NCBI GenBank assembly: GCA_963691655.1
Contig: OY829326.1
Span: 71,045,235 to 71,109,234, forward strand
Direction: 5' to 3'
Length of the DNA: 64,000 nucleotides
From: Toxonevra muliebris
Lineage: Eukaryota > Arthropoda > Insecta > Diptera > Pallopteridae
Shown here: piece by piece, positions 1 through 12,059 of the stretch
Position numbering within the stretch: position 1 is the stretch's first letter
How the letters are laid out: each line of letters begins with the position of its first letter
Notes under the pieces: model-generated
Databases searched by the model: none
Seen by the model: only the letters and a program-made list of their open reading frames with translations
Told to the model about the DNA's origin: nothing
Program-made: the position numbers and the translations under genes

Positions 1-376
1 CAGCTTTTAAAAAAAATGCATTAGTTATGTGTTATTACGATGTTAGCGACAGTTAAAGTCAAAATTTGCCAAAAACAGCAAAATTAATTATTTTGTTTGA
101 ATTTGAGATAAAAATAAAAAAATAAATAAAATACTTCCCATCATACTAACCAGATAAAATAACTAGCTGTGAGTAGCTAGGAATATAAGTTTTTTATACA
201 AAATATTTAGTTATTTAAAAAAAATTGACAAAAAGTTTATTCAATAAAAAATACTTTTAGGCATTCAACTTTTCCGGCTTCATAAAACCACACCCATTAA
301 ATTTTTTAGGGTTTTGAGATCAGATTTATGCTTTTTAAATTAAATTTTATCGATCAAAAATTTGGGAACTAGAGGG
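1..376 (-). mobile_element. piggyBac-type MITE, copy 1, cut by the window edge
   Basis: These bases are an inverted, diverged copy of the element at 62374-62897. They share the stretch around GCATTAGTTA, the GATCAGATTTATGC block and the terminal GGGAACTAGAGGG. The complete copy starts CCCTCTAGTT, ends in the inverse and is flanked by TTAA, which is the piggyBac target. Here the visible end at 364-376 is followed by TTCT instead of TTAA, so the site has decayed or this end is truncated. The other end lies left of the window. There is no coding capacity. Confidence 0.6.
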
Positions 377-635
377 TTCTGGTTCCGGCTACAGGTCTAT
401 CGATTAATACGCTGATTCAATCTTTGATTTTAGATAAGCAGAATCATGGCAGCCATCGGACAACTTTTTTTTTGGCACATGTTTCTGTGAATGACAGTCG
501 TTCTACAGTCGATGTTACTGTATATTTTGACGTTAACAAATTTTTAAATGATTCTTGAAACAAATAATATTTGTCAGCTCCTTCGACAGTGAACAGTTAT
601 TTGGTGTTACTGGTCAGCTTTTTATTTGGAGTACC

Positions 636-1336
636 TACTAATCAAATCGATAATAAATTAAAGTTAAATGATCATGTCGACTACACTATTAGCAAAATAT
701 CGAAGAAAATCCGGTTCCTAAAAAGAACAAGTAAACTGTTAAGTAAACGCTATAAGATAATGATTTACAGATCAATAATTGAACCACATTTTAAGTATTG
801 TTCTACAATCTTTTTCATCATGAAAGACGCACAAATTGAAAAACTACAAAAAATGCAAAATATAAGTATGAGATTTATATTGAAGAAAAGCTATGACACA
901 CCCATTATAGAAATGTTAAGTACTCTAAATTGGCTTAGTGTTAAACAACAGATTTTTTACCATACCATGAAATTTATTAATAACATTCAGTCGGGATATA
1001 TGCCAGAATATCTAAGAACGAATTTAAAATTTAACACAGATGTTCATAAGATAAATACAAGAAATAAAAATGATTTTAATTTGCTTTTATTTAAAACTGA
1101 GTCAGACAAAAACAGTCTTTTTTATAAAGGATTAAAATGTTATAATGAGATGCCTGAAGATGTAAAAAATTGTGATATAAAGTTGTTTAAGCAAAAATTG
1201 TATAATTATAGTAAAACCCTAGAAATAAGATAATTATAGATTCTTAATTTTAAGTTTTTATTGTCATTTTTCTCTTCTTTTAATTTAAAAATTAAATATA
1301 TATAACTGCATTTGAATTAGGCTATAAGAGCCGTAA

Positions 1337-1371
<35 letters not shown>

Positions 1372-1374
1372 ATA
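636..1374 (+). mobile_element. 5'-truncated non-LTR retrotransposon, 3' end
   Basis: The open frame 571-1233 carries the C-terminal part of a LINE ORF2 from about residue 23 on. It has a KLKLNDHVDY-type segment, a YRSIIEPHFKYCS segment and a C-terminal FYKGLKCYNEMPEDVK block, the layout seen after the RT thumb in Jockey/CR1-group elements. The RT palm and endonuclease are missing, as expected from 5' truncation during target-primed insertion. The element ends in an (AATA)n tail at about 1336-1374. The copy at 20900-22575 has the same kind of tail. Clade is provisional. Confidence 0.75.
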
Positions 1375-1459
1375 CTATTTATATTTTTCTGTATTTGTTT
1401 GCAAATACATAGGTAAAAAATATTTACTTTCAGATTTTTATTTTTTATATTTTAAAAAT

Positions 1460-1546
1460 CCTTCGGTCTTCGGCTTCAGCCGAAGGTTAGATGAATGGCC
1501 GAAGTTTGGCTTCGGCTTCGGCCAAAAAATCACCTTCGGTCGGACA
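1460..1546. repeat. CTTCGG/CCGAAG hairpin-forming repeat
   Basis: This is a GC-rich island in AT-rich surroundings, built from CTTCGG and its complement CCGAAG. CCTTCGG at the left pairs with CCGAAGG about 20 bases on, and several further units follow. It looks like a degenerate microsatellite or the subterminal part of a DNA transposon. No open frame is present. Confidence 0.6.
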
Positions 1547-1584
1547 CTACTCCGTACATTAGGAAAAAAAGAGTACAATTGATT

Positions 1585-1985
1585 TCGTTCAGAGTTAATC
1601 TTACATTTTGGGGAAGTTGATTTATTTTAAACTTTGTTTTGGAGCACAGTTGACTCCGTTTAGAGTTAATAGTAGATTTTTATAGAACCTTTGAAAATTA
1701 ATTATATTTACTCAGAAACAAGTTGTTTGATTTACCATTTCCATGGTTATGTTAACCATCTTCAGAGTTAATCGTACCCATATTGGATGAAACTGCAGAG
1801 TTAATTTGAAATTGCCTTCAGAGTCATTCTGGCACTGACAAAAAGTTATGATAGACACAAAAAGAATTGAATCAACTCAGTAAAACTTCAAACAACTCTT
1901 TTCGATGTTGTTTGCGTAAAAGTAGTATTAACTCCGCAAAAGTTATATTAATTCACAGAAAATGTTGTATTAACTCCGCATATTT
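1585..1985. repeat. Inverted array of AGAGTTAAT modules
   Basis: The motif AGAGTTAAT occurs near 1592, 1662, 1763 and 1799. The inverse ATTAACTC occurs near 1927 and 1972, with variants ATTAATTC and ATCAACTC between. The left half carries the motif in one direction and the right half in the other, as in a foldback structure. Spacing is irregular. No coding content is recognised. Confidence 0.4.
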
Positions 1986-3099
1986 TTTTCGGTGCATGGT
2001 GGGTAACCACGTTACCGCGTTGCGATTATACCGATTGTCAAACCCGGTATCGTGTTTCGGAAACCATATTAACTTTTGCGGTAACGTACAGAATCGACCT
2101 GCAGTACATAGAGCATAGTGTTCATTTGTAGTTTTTCCATAATTTTTTTTTTTTTTGTTAATTCCATTATAATTTAATTTTTCAACATCATCGCGCTTCT
2201 GGTTTTCTCACTCATTCTTTTTCTCCCTCCCTTTTTGCCCCACTATTGTGCTGCTACCTCTTCAATATTTTGCTACCTTCATCCTATTCTAAATATCAAT
2301 TCTGTTTGTTTACTCTTGCCGTCACGTGTTTGCTTGCAAATAGCTGCTGCTATTTCTGTTTCTGCCCATAGGTTTTTGTTTCATAATGGCGCATTTTATC
2401 AAATACCAATTTGTTATTGCTGGCCACCATTGTTAACCTTTTTGCTTCTCTTCTTTGTTTTGTTTGTTTGTTTTCTGATTTGGTCATTTATTTTGGCAAC
2501 TATTATACTGATCCTTTGTGTTCATTTATTGCATGTTTACGCTGCCTTCCTGCACACCAACGTTTAACTCATTTGATAATAGCCTCTGGTTAACAATGCA
2601 TTTTTGTTATATTTTTTTCGTTGGTAACATTAATTTTGATGTGATGTATTTTTAAATTGTATACTAAATTATTTAATAAATTTTTTTACAGTTTTTGTGT
2701 TTCTTTTGTTATTCTATTTAATGTATCTTTACTTTAGTTTGGTTGAATATTTATACAAATTTTTTAAGTATTAGCTTGAAACACAAAAAAGGTTGAAAGA
2801 TATTTATTTTCTATTGAAATTTTTGCGACACAACTACATAAGTGGGGCCAAACATCCAAGAGCTAAACAACGCAATAAAAAACTAAAAAAAAAAAAAAAA
2901 AACAACAAAACAGCTAAGCTCAACCCGAGCTATTGAAAGCTGATTACCAAACTAGCGTGCGTCTAAATAGCCCGATAGGAGCTACCTTACGAATAGAAGA
3001 AACCTGAAAAGAACTGGCGGCGAACTACACCGCTTAGGATGGTGAATCAAATAATTCCGCAAATCATCAAGAGACGTCAAAAATGCGATTGAGCGGTCA
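1986..3099. other. No recognisable gene
   Basis: This is AT-rich sequence with short frames at 1867-2118 and 2235-2567 that match nothing I know and are rich in low-complexity residues. An A18 run near 2885 could be an old retroelement tail, but no element body could be defined upstream of it. Confidence 0.5.
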
Positions 3100-3275
3100 T
3101 ATAAAGAATTTGCCAGGCATTCGACAGAGGTATGTGCTCGCACCCTTGCTGTTTAATATTGTTCTGGACATTGTTATGAGTAACGCGACACATGAAACGA
3201 GAAATACAACCTAGGAACTCCATTGGCGAGTAAATTATGTTGACAAATGAGTATGAGATATTCTATGCAACCCTG
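3100..3275 (+). pseudogene. Short LINE reverse transcriptase remnant
   Basis: Translation around 3125-3210 gives VLAPLLFNIVLDIVMS, which matches the segment after the RT motif G-x-R-Q-G-x-V-L-x-P-L-L-F-N-I. A degenerate NYVDK follows near 3232, where active elements have Y-A/V-D-D. The second catalytic Asp is lost and stops follow. The fragment is too short for a clade call. Confidence 0.5.
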
Positions 3276-4768
3276 ATTTTTAATACAGTGTGTTTCCTAA
3301 ATTATTTTTGCTCCATTTTTGATACTTGACGCGCAAACTTTGGTTACCAGTGGGATGCTGAAAGAAAAAAGGGATTGGGTTAGAGAAAGTGGTCGTGACA
3401 CTCCCAATACAAAGGAAATGGCTGAAACTGTATATCTGAGAAACCAAATCAAAAAATAAAAAAAAGTTTTCACATTTCAAGGAGGAGGGGAACTCTAAAT
3501 ACAGCCTTGGTCTGTACTCCACATTCATGAACTACGTCTAACACAAAAACCAAATCAAATTGATTTCAGAATATCTGAACATCAAGCGTTAAGAGATTTT
3601 ATGTAACTTCTTTAAATTTTGAGAAGCGAAGGACTTAAAAAAAAGTGGAGGTGATGCTGAACAATCCTGCATTCTAGGTTAGTAACTGTTTTTCATTTAA
3701 GGTTCTCGTTCCAACAACTGAGCTTGGCAAGTTTACAAATTAATTAAAAATACAATGAATTATCGGGTCCTTGTAAATTTTAACTTGTTTGAATGTTAAT
3801 ACAAAGCGATGTTTTGTTTAATAGCATATTTGGTATTTTTCCATCAGCAGATGACTCGTTTCAAGCGATTAAATTTACGAAAAGAAAAAAGAGAGATTAT
3901 GATTGAGTGGGGAAATGGAGAAGCATATGATTTTCTTAAAAAATATTAACACTGCAAAATTGAGTCTTGATTAGAATGTTGTTTCGATTTTAAAATAATA
4001 TTGACAAAAAATATACCACTTTATTTCTTTTTAAATAAGTACTTATAAAATTACAATCAATCGACAATTCTTTCTAATTTTTTATTATTTTTCAAATAAA
4101 AAGTTATTAATTTAACTAACGTAGAAATGTGAAATTGCTCAGCACAAGATCCTTTTATAGAATCCGACGTAAAAACTTATGTCAAAAAAATGTGTAACAT
4201 TATCGAAGAACGTTTACAATAAAGTGGTTGGAAAAAATTGATTCATGTTGAATTTATAAACGTTCCGGTTCCTTTTTTTTTATGGAATTTTCACCGCAAA
4301 ACTTAAGAAAAAATCTTCTTAAATTAAAGATGGAAAAATGTTTTGTCAATTTTGAAAAAATTGTGTTTTGACCAAATGCCGGCTGTTGAAAGTTGGTGAA
4401 GATTTTAATACATTATGATAGGCGAAAGTGCATAACTATAATATACTAACTGACCCGGCAGATGTTGTTCTACCCTTTCTACGAAGAATCGGGAAAATTG
4501 AAGTTTATTTCAAAGAAGAAGAATGAAGTTTCTTGGTGTTTAAAATTGAATATTGGTAATGGCAATTCAAGATTCAAGGCATCAAAATGTGAATTTTAAA
4601 ACTATTTAATTTGTAGGAGTATATCAAACACCGTTCTAGCAGTTATATCTAATTCCAAAAACTATTTAAAAATATGTACCCATTTGCTATTTATTATAAA
4701 AATTGAATTTATTACAGCGCCACCTATCGGATTTTGACATAGCTAGGCAGGTTCTTGAGATATTTCAT
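3276..4768. other. No recognisable gene
   Basis: AT-rich sequence. The minus-strand frame 3280-3528 (82 residues) is open, but I do not recognise it. No splice-consistent exon, RNA gene or transposon terminus was found. Confidence 0.45.
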
Positions 4769-5262
4769 AAATAAGTAGAAATAATAGTAGAAAAAGGAAT
4801 GGAAAAAGTAGTAGAAAATAGCAGCAAAAATGTAGAAGAAAATAGTAGTAGAAATAGTAGTAGAAAAGGTAGTAGGAAAAAGAATAGAAAATTGTATTAC
4901 AAATTTTTGTAAAGAAGTAGTAAAAAGGTAGCAGAAAAAGTAGTAGTAGTAATAGTTAAACACAGTAGTACAAAAATAGTAAAAGTGGAGTAAAAAGAGT
5001 CTTAGTAATAATAGTAAAAAATAGTATCAGAAAAAAACTGCAAAAAAAGTAGTAGAAAATAGTAGTGAAAAAAGTAGAAAATAAGAAAAAATTTATTAGA
5101 AAAGTAATAGAAAAAAGGTACTAAAATAGTAGTAGAAAATATTGGTTGAAAAAGTAGTAGAAAATAAGAAAAATTTGCCGAAAAAAGAAATTTAAAAGTT
5201 ATAGAAAATAGTAGTAGAAATAGTAGCAGAAATAGTAGAAGAATTAGTAGTAGAAATCTATA
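4769..5262. repeat. Purine-rich (GTAGAAAA)n-like degenerate array
   Basis: About 500 bases are made of variants of AGTAGAAAA, AGTAGAAAT and AATAGTAG. The + strand is almost free of C, so the strand asymmetry is extreme. The minus-strand frames here translate only to Phe/Tyr/Leu runs and are not genes. It is a degenerate minisatellite. Confidence 0.8.
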
Positions 5263-6597
5263 CATTTATTAGTGTAACTACAATTTTATTCCAGAAGATT
5301 CAGAAGATATCATATTATATATCAATTTAAAGAGCTTGACGAGTAGGTTAGCCAAAAATTATCAGATTTAAAGTCGGATAAGCCAACTCCAAAATATTAG
5401 CGTCGGAAGTTTTTCAGAATTCGCTCATTGAACAAAGCATTGCATTCATCGTTGAACAAATCATTGCTTAAGCGAGAGTAAATAATAAATAAGAGAAGGA
5501 GAGAAGACATGAGTAACGGCATCTCTCAGAATTATCTAACGAATTATCTGCATACGCAAATAACAAAACAAACTCCAACGAGTAGTTTGGTTCTCTTTTG
5601 ATATTTGTTTCTTCATAAAGAGATTTCTTGAGCAATAAAAATAGCCCCAGTTACTAGGGCCTTACCGACTACAAGTAGTAGAAAATAAAAGTGAAGTATT
5701 GTACCACACCCACTAATCCAACAAACTGAATGAATTTAATTTTAGTACCGTGCCATAAATGCCTCTCATAGTGGAAATTCAGGTTATATAGAAGGTGCCA
5801 CACCCCCTTTGTCAATTCCACCTATATTTTAGTTGTAGCATGGCATTGTTAATTCTCGTTATTGTACCAAATTTCTTGAGATATACCCAAAAAACTATTA
5901 GGATTGTATGGGAGGTGCCACGCCCACTTTCTTAAAAGCCATTATGAATAGCTATGATCCAACCCTCCAACCCCCTCCTAAGAAAATATATTCTGGACAT
6001 ATGACTTCAATCGGTCAAGGTGTTAAGAAGTTACACGATGTCATAATGATACGTATATGCACAAAAAAGGAGTATATTTTAATGCAGATAAAAAAGTTAC
6101 CAGAACAGGTAATCACTATCATAGTTATTCTAACGAGAAGAGAAAAACTTTAAAAAAAATTTGATAATACCATTTGCTGTTGGAATTTGTAACGATAAAG
6201 ACATTTGATTGAAGATTTTTCGGTTTTTAACCGGTTTACTCTCGGACTTAATGGGTTAAAAGAAAAAACAGTCAATCACTAGGCCACCAAAGTGGCCTTA
6301 CTTACTTACTATATACATAATTCATACACGTTTTTCTCACCACTAAATTGAATGAGACACTTTTGGCCTATGAAATAACTGTGCAAATAAACGTCTTGGA
6401 GTTGTTTGGATTTATACAAAAATATTTGTTTGTGCATATGTATGTACATTGTACATATGTTCTTTTTTATGAACATTAAAAAAAACTAACACAGAAATTA
6501 AACTTAATGCTTACTACACAAAACAAAAGTAAACAACCCAGACGAAACGAATTCCTAAATGAAAAGTAAACTTTTCCACTTTCCACTCGTCCACATG
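5263..6597. other. Gene-free stretch with GTGCCACGCCC modules
   Basis: Two related modules, GGTGCCACACCCCC near 5790 and GGTGCCACGCCCAC near 5912, lie about 120 bases apart. Similar modules occur at 11550-11835 and 44465. The open frame 5908-6153 starts inside one and shows no known domain. Nothing else is supported. Confidence 0.45.
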
Positions 6598-6599
6598 TA

Positions 6600-7499
6600 C
6601 AGTGCCGGTCATATCATTTGCAACCAAAATCATAAATAAATGACTTCTTAAGTTCACTAAAATAATTTTTATCAAAAATCTTTTTTATTTAAAACAAAGT
6701 ATATTTATTATTGGGATGGAATACTTCGCAAAGAAACGTGTAGAAAAACTAACGAAACATGAAATTGATGACAACGAATCAGAAAGTGGAACCGTGAAAA
6801 ATAAAAAATGCACTTCAGTTGGATATATCTTCAAGCGATAACCTAGAAAAAGTGGATTAACCGCATACAACATTGTCGAAAAAACGTTTACTCTAAGAAA
6901 AATCGTTTAACTCATTTAAAATTCCTCATAAATACATAAACTGAACTTTTCAACAGTTGCAAAACGCTTTGTCGTTAGATAAGGGCAAAATTAACAAGTG
7001 CGGTTCTGATGGAAAATAATTTGTTAAAATGCCACAAGGACCTAGACATACACCGGGTACAGTAAAGAACCAAGGAGGTTGTATTGTGGTCTGAGGCTGC
7101 TTTTCAGCTAATAGTATGGGTCTAACGCATCACATTCGGGGAATTATTAAATACAACGATTATAAAAACGTTTTAAGAGACATTATACATCCGCACGCTA
7201 GCTTGGAAATGCCGCTTGATTGGGCATGTCTAAATTGGTAAAAGCTTGCCTTATCGCAAAAAAATGTACAATTTCTCATTTGTTCAGTATAGTCCCTCGA
7301 TCAAAACCCAATTGAGAGTCATTTGATGATTGTGAAGCGAAAGATTGGCACGAGTACATTTAAGAATTTTTTATAATAAATGGCAATAAATACACTATGT
7401 TTTGAATAAAAAAGATTTTTGATAAAAATTATTTTAGTGAACTTAAGAAGTCATTTAAAGTACAATTGATTTTGATTGCAAATGATATGACCGGCACTG
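6600..7499 (+). mobile_element. Tc1-like (Tc1/mariner) element with long TIRs, defective
   Basis: A 900-bp element starts CAGTGCCGGTCATATC and ends in the inverse, flanked by TA at 6598-6599 and 7500-7501. The TIRs are about 110-115 bp (6600-6710 and 7385-7499), nearly identical except for a short gap. Inside, from about 6990 to 7365, the + strand encodes a Tc1-type (DD34E family) transposase remnant: a MPQGPRHTPGTVK segment, a GCFSA block with a stop where W-G would be, SLEMPLDWAC and a degraded SLDQNPIESHL, which stands for the SPDLNPIE box. The N-terminal DNA-binding half is deleted and there are stops. It cannot move on its own, but the TIRs could be mobilised by an active relative. Confidence 0.88.
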
Positions 7500-7639
7500 T
7501 ATATGGATAAGTACTTCTACTCAGCTCATGAACTTTGTTCACAACGCATTTTTTATAAAAATTTTTTAATAGATGTCAAAAATGGCAACGACGCATGCAT
7601 TTATATAATAACATACACATGCATTCGTTTATACGTACG

Positions 7640-7790
7640 TATTCCCAGCTAGCATTCTCGATCCCGGAAGATCTTTCCACGATTCGCTGAGGAATCCTAT
7701 TTAATCGCCGACGATGTCGCTGTCTCATCGTGGAAGTTCCATCTTTTGGTAGAAACTGTGTCATCCTGTAAATTCGCTGGGAAGAATTTC
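7640..7790 (+). repeat. Dispersed repeat with GCTAGCATT end, copy 1
   Basis: About 140 bases from CCCAGCTAGCATT through GATCCCGGAAGATC, CGCTGTCT and GGAAGTTCCAT recur in inverse orientation at 16905-17040. A further CCCAGCTAGCATT stands alone at 15070. This is likely a small non-autonomous DNA transposon, but the far end was not defined. Confidence 0.55.
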
Positions 7791-9494
7791 TGGCGGCTCA
7801 CGAAGAATAGTCTTCAATGAATTACCAAGGAGAGTTGTGGAAGAATAGTTTCAAAGAGTTAAAATCGCATTGTAAAAGGCTCATCAGGAGCATTATTTTT
7901 GTAGTGTTTTATTTAAACCTATGCCCAAAAGGGAACTATGAAAACCTTTACTTTTATTTTTTTTTGTTATTTTTATTTATTTGTAGATACATTATTTTTA
8001 ATGACAAAAAAGTTGCTGATGTATGAACATATATGGAAGCAGTATGAACAAATTTTACATGGGAGTTATGTAGTGGTATTTTTTTGGTATGTATATAATA
8101 TTTTAATTTATTATTTATCGCGTTCTATTTCACTGTGTTTCTATATAAGTGTTTGCAATTTTTTTAGAGTGAATCAGTTTATTTATAGGCCTAAGAATTA
8201 CAGAAAATAATTAGATAGAAAAGTCTCGCGTGGATCACAATTGTCCAATAATTTTATTAGTACTAGCTGGGTTGTATTTGTATATACATACATATGCAGG
8301 TTCTTCTATGTATGTTGTATTTGTAATTGTGTGTATATACTTGCTGAGGTCAACGACAACATTGGCAACATTAGAAGAGCATACAACTATTTCATGGTGT
8401 CCTTGTGCATATATGCCTCTATGTGTATGTATGTGTGTTTATGCCAGTTATACAGAAAAATATTCATTTTCTTCTTACACTAAGTAAGCCTCCGACCTTC
8501 TAAGCCACAAATTGAGTTTATAGGATAAAATAGAAGTTTCCCTTTACTTATTTTTTACATTACCTTTTTTCGTTCGTTTTTTCTATAGTAGACATAAAAA
8601 CTCAATTATGAAACTAATTGTTTGTTGGGCTTACGAGTTTATGTGGAAGTATGTATGCATTTACTTGTTCCTACGTGTTTTTAGAGTTTTTGATATTTGT
8701 GGTAAATTCAATTAAGTGAGATAAATGGCATTCTTGTGGTATTACTGACTAGACAACTATGCATTTAATATAAGGAATTGACTACATTTTATACTTATAT
8801 TTTTAAAAGCTTTCAGATGAGTTTTAATCTAATTTTTACATTAGGAAAAACTCTTTGAAGAAAATTTTGTGGGCCTATCAAATCATCAAATAAAGAAGTA
8901 ATACTAAGTAATTTTGTGTTGGAGAAATTGTAGCTGATCGCGTTTTTCCTAAAATTCTATGACTAGGAATTAACTTTTATAAAATAAAAATTGTAGAGTG
9001 TGATGGTTTGGATTAAAACCTGCTTCATATGTTGACAGGATATCAAACCCTTCTTTGTTTTATATTTTACTATTTATTCGTCTCGTCGTTCTATTTCTTT
9101 TTGATAAAATTTAATGCAGATTTTGTTCTATTATTTGCCTAATAAAATTTTATAAAAATGGTTAGCTTCCCAGTCGGAACCGGCATACTTCTTTAACGAA
9201 TTACATCGTACTTATTTTTCGTCTGCGGAGTAACCTAACTTCCTTTCCAATTTTCCACTACTTTTATTCAGACAGGGCCTCCTTTTTCTTCTATGAACTT
9301 ATAAAGCGTAAATGGTATCATACGTATTTACTCTTTCCTTTCAAAATATAAATCTTGTTGCAAACGACGTACAAAACAGTTCGATTTCCCATCCTGATGT
9401 AAAGAGTTCTTCAATAGGGACATAACAATTTTGTATCGAAATAAAACACAGAATTATAAAGATATCGGGCAGAAATGAATTTCAAATATAGTAC
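7791..9494. other. No recognisable gene
   Basis: AT-rich with imperfect TATG/TGTATG microsatellite near 8270-8440. Overlapping open frames at 7817-8487 are low-complexity and hydrophobic, with no domain I can name. Nothing else is seen. Confidence 0.45.
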
Positions 9495-9790
9495 ACATAT
9501 TACATTGCAGTATGGAATTCGATATTGCTCATATGACCACCGCTAGCACGTTTGCTGCGATTGATTCTTTGGAGCCAATTTTCCAACACTATTCCACACA
9601 TATCGACAGGAAAAGTAGCAATTTCGCGTTCGATATTGTTCCTGCGCTTTTCTAACGTTGATGGCTTGTTGGGATAAACCAATGACTTGTGTGGGACTTG
9701 CTTTTCAGCTCACCGCACCAAAAGCCCACCTAGCTCTGATTTAACCATCTCGAAATATCCGAGATTAGGCCGACTCGCAACATCCAAGGT
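9495..9790 (-). pseudogene. mariner-superfamily transposase, C-terminal remnant
   Basis: The minus frame 9500-9682 reads VYPNKPSTLEKRRNNIEREI and then, further on, ENWLQRINRSKRASGGHM with an FHT end. This is the typical C-terminus of insect mariner/Tc1-superfamily transposases, which follows the last catalytic residue and the FLWG-x-VK box. A shifted remnant of that box (FGAV) lies upstream at about 9735-9755, so at least one frameshift is present. The DDE core is absent. Confidence 0.65.
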
Positions 9791-9893
9791 TGGACGTACC
9801 CAACGCTTTTTAAGGGAAAAATCCCAAAAGTTTTGCTATACATACACACTGTACTCTCTTATTGTCTTGCGAATGCCCTAATCGACTTAAAAT

Positions 9894-10345
9894 GTTTTTG
9901 ATTTTTGCGAATTCAGTTACGAGGAGTGTTATTGGCAAAATTCCAGCGATTACCACAGCGGCATCCCCAGATGCAATACTCTGAAAGCACTGCAGTCCTT
10001 ATTCCTCTGGTATAAGGACTGCAGTTCGTGGCTTCTGTCCACATTGGAGCTGCATACATTAGCATCAATGTTACCACACTGACTTTTGTGTTCATTATTA
10101 TTCGCATTAGGGACATAATTTCTCCAGTTGCTTTAATGTTTGCGTACGTCAGATGCTGTTTGAAATCCAACCTGTGATAAATTATTACGCCTAGATACAT
10201 AATGTTTGGGTTAGACTCCACTTTATGCCCACCTACTAATATCCTCACGGTTCCGACCTTTTTTCTGGTTCTAATTAATACCATGTTCAGATTGAGCAAA
10301 AACAGCGAAGTTTCGATCATTTCCATGGTTTTGGCAGAAAATATG
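9894..10345 (-). pseudogene. R1/I-type LINE ORF2 remnant (RT thumb region)
   Basis: The minus frame 9913-10326 reads MVLIRTRKKVGTVRILVGGH, then IMYLGVIIYHRLDFKQHL, and later LMYAAPMWTEA. These are hallmarks of the region after the RT palm in R1/I-group retrotransposons. A frameshift follows, and the normal continuation DAAVVIAGILPI is found in another frame down to about 9894. The palm fragment at 12198-12330 on the same strand would lie directly upstream in an intact element. The two may be one insertion split by later insertions, including the hAT MITE between them. Confidence 0.75.
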
Positions 10346-10685
10346 GTACGTTGAAATGCTCAATTCCAGCATATAAAAATATTTCAAACTAAAACATGGA
10401 AGTGAGGTGACTTCAACAAAACCGAATCCGAAACCGAGCAAAAAATATAATAAATGCGTTTACTGAAATGAATATTGAAATGAATTTAATCTGACATTAC
10501 TATTCTAACATTTATATTTTGCTTCGCTTACAACTTAATTAATATGAAGAAACTAAAATATAAAAAAAGAAATTTGTGGATTGTGCGGGAAGAGGAGCTC
10601 ATAGGCAAGGTATAGGCAGAAAAAGTGGAGGGGCGGCACACAGTTTAGCGTCTCCATACCGGTGGACAAAAATAGAAGAAGTAGT

Positions 10686-11470
10686 TAGTGATGATTCGAT
10701 ACAAGTAAATACAAGTAAAAACTCGATACTTTTCATTCGATTTAAGTACTTTTTTTACTCGATGCTATAACATAAGTATTTTACTTGGTATCGGAAAAAA
10801 GGGTCAGTATAAGATACTGGATACTTTTGGAAAATATTTATTTAAAAAACTGAAATATTGAAATATTGCTATACAATATTTAAAAATGTGAATCATTTTA
10901 CAATATTTTACAGCAATCAATAATATATTTCAAAATGCTACTGCAGAATTATTCAAAATATTTCAGTCCATATTGCAATATTTCAATGTATGAAAATATT
11001 GCAGTTCAGTATTGAAGTTCTAGAAGATATTTCCGGCCATGCATGTAGAACATAATGTTTATTGAAACCTTTTCATTAAAATAAAATATTTTGAACAAGC
11101 TTTAATCTGTTGATTAGTTTTCCTTCTATTATAAATTTTCTAGCGATTTGCTAAATTAAATTAACGTCATTTCTATATGATTCACGTGTTTCCAGTGGAA
11201 ATATCTCAAAACCATGATTTATAGGCGAAAAACTCGTGTTGAGTAGTGTAAACTGTAGGCTCAACCATTTGGTATCTCAATTGGCCGTTGTGGCCTGAAT
11301 GTTTTCCTTGACAACCACTTAAAAAAGAGTAATTTGTCTCTTTAAACGAGTATTCGATACAAGTACATATTCGATACTTTTTTCCGATATTTTCGGTAGC
11401 ATCGATACTTTTATTCGATACAAGTAATGAGTAAAAGTATCGATACTATGTGGGTATCGAATCAACACTA
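10686..11470 (+). mobile_element. hAT-type MITE, copy 1
   Basis: The element runs from TAGTGATGATTCGATAC to GTATCGAATCAACACTA. The ends are inverted and built of repeated GTATCGA/TCGATAC units. Flanking octamers are GAAGTAGT (10678-10685) and GTAGTAGT (11471-11478), 7 of 8 identical, consistent with a hAT 8-bp target duplication, although the flanks are of low complexity. An inverted relative lies at 31725-32500. It has no transposase. A SINE tail is nested at 11246-11326. Confidence 0.75.
11246..11326 (+). mobile_element. Nested 5'-truncated SINE (3' tail only)
   Basis: The sequence from GTAAACTGTAGGC to GACAACCACTT matches the 3' part of the full SINE at 41436-41747. It sits between two GAGTA copies at 11241-11245 and 11327-11331. 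The related MITE at 31725-32500 lacks it and is continuous across this point. That gives an empty-site comparison for a 5'-truncated insertion. Confidence 0.75.
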
Positions 11471-11478
11471 GTAGTAGT

Positions 11479-12059
11479 GGTAGGCCAATGAAATTTTTCA
11501 CAGATATTATTAAATATTAAAAAAATATTGCAGATTTCAACTAAATTGGTTAACGGACACGCCCACTTCCCATATAAGCTGAATCAAAAAATTACAATAT
11601 CTCAAAAACTTTTGAAGTAATAAACTTAAACTTTTTATGCAGTAGCTACTGATACTATAAGCATTTCTCAAAACAAAAATATGGGAGTGGCACGTCCCAT
11701 ACAAAACAAGCGCCTAAATTAGTTTTTTGGCTCAAAATTATCGTAGAACCCAATCTCATGCCTTGAAAATTGGAGTACGATAACAATTTATAAAAATTAT
11801 CTAAATCGAGAAAGTAGGCGTGGCATCTCCAATATAGTCAAAGTATTTTACGGCATATATTAAAGCTGCCACGATTATCTATATTTTTTATGCTTTTTAT
11901 GTAATTCATTCAATTGAATTACTTGAATTGTACTATACATAAATAATTAAGTATTATCAAACTATTTTATTTCACTCATTAATAAATTTTTTTAAATATA
12001 TAAACTTATAATTTCTACTAAAATGAAATAAATAGCTTAAATTTTATTATTTGTTTTTT
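11479..12059. repeat. Gene-free stretch with three CACGCCC-type modules
   Basis: Related modules lie near 11553 (CACGCCCACTTCCCATA), 11675 (GAGTGGCACGTCCCATAC) and 11814 (AGGCGTGGCATCTCCAATA), about 120-140 bases apart. Each is followed by AT-rich sequence. They resemble the modules at 5790-5935 and 44465. No gene is seen. Confidence 0.4.

Noticed and set aside
3280..3528. Minus-strand 82-residue frame
   Set aside because: It is open but unrecognised, with no supporting context.
4724..5265. Two minus-strand frames rich in Phe, Tyr and Leu
   Set aside because: They are translations of the purine-rich tandem array and not proteins.
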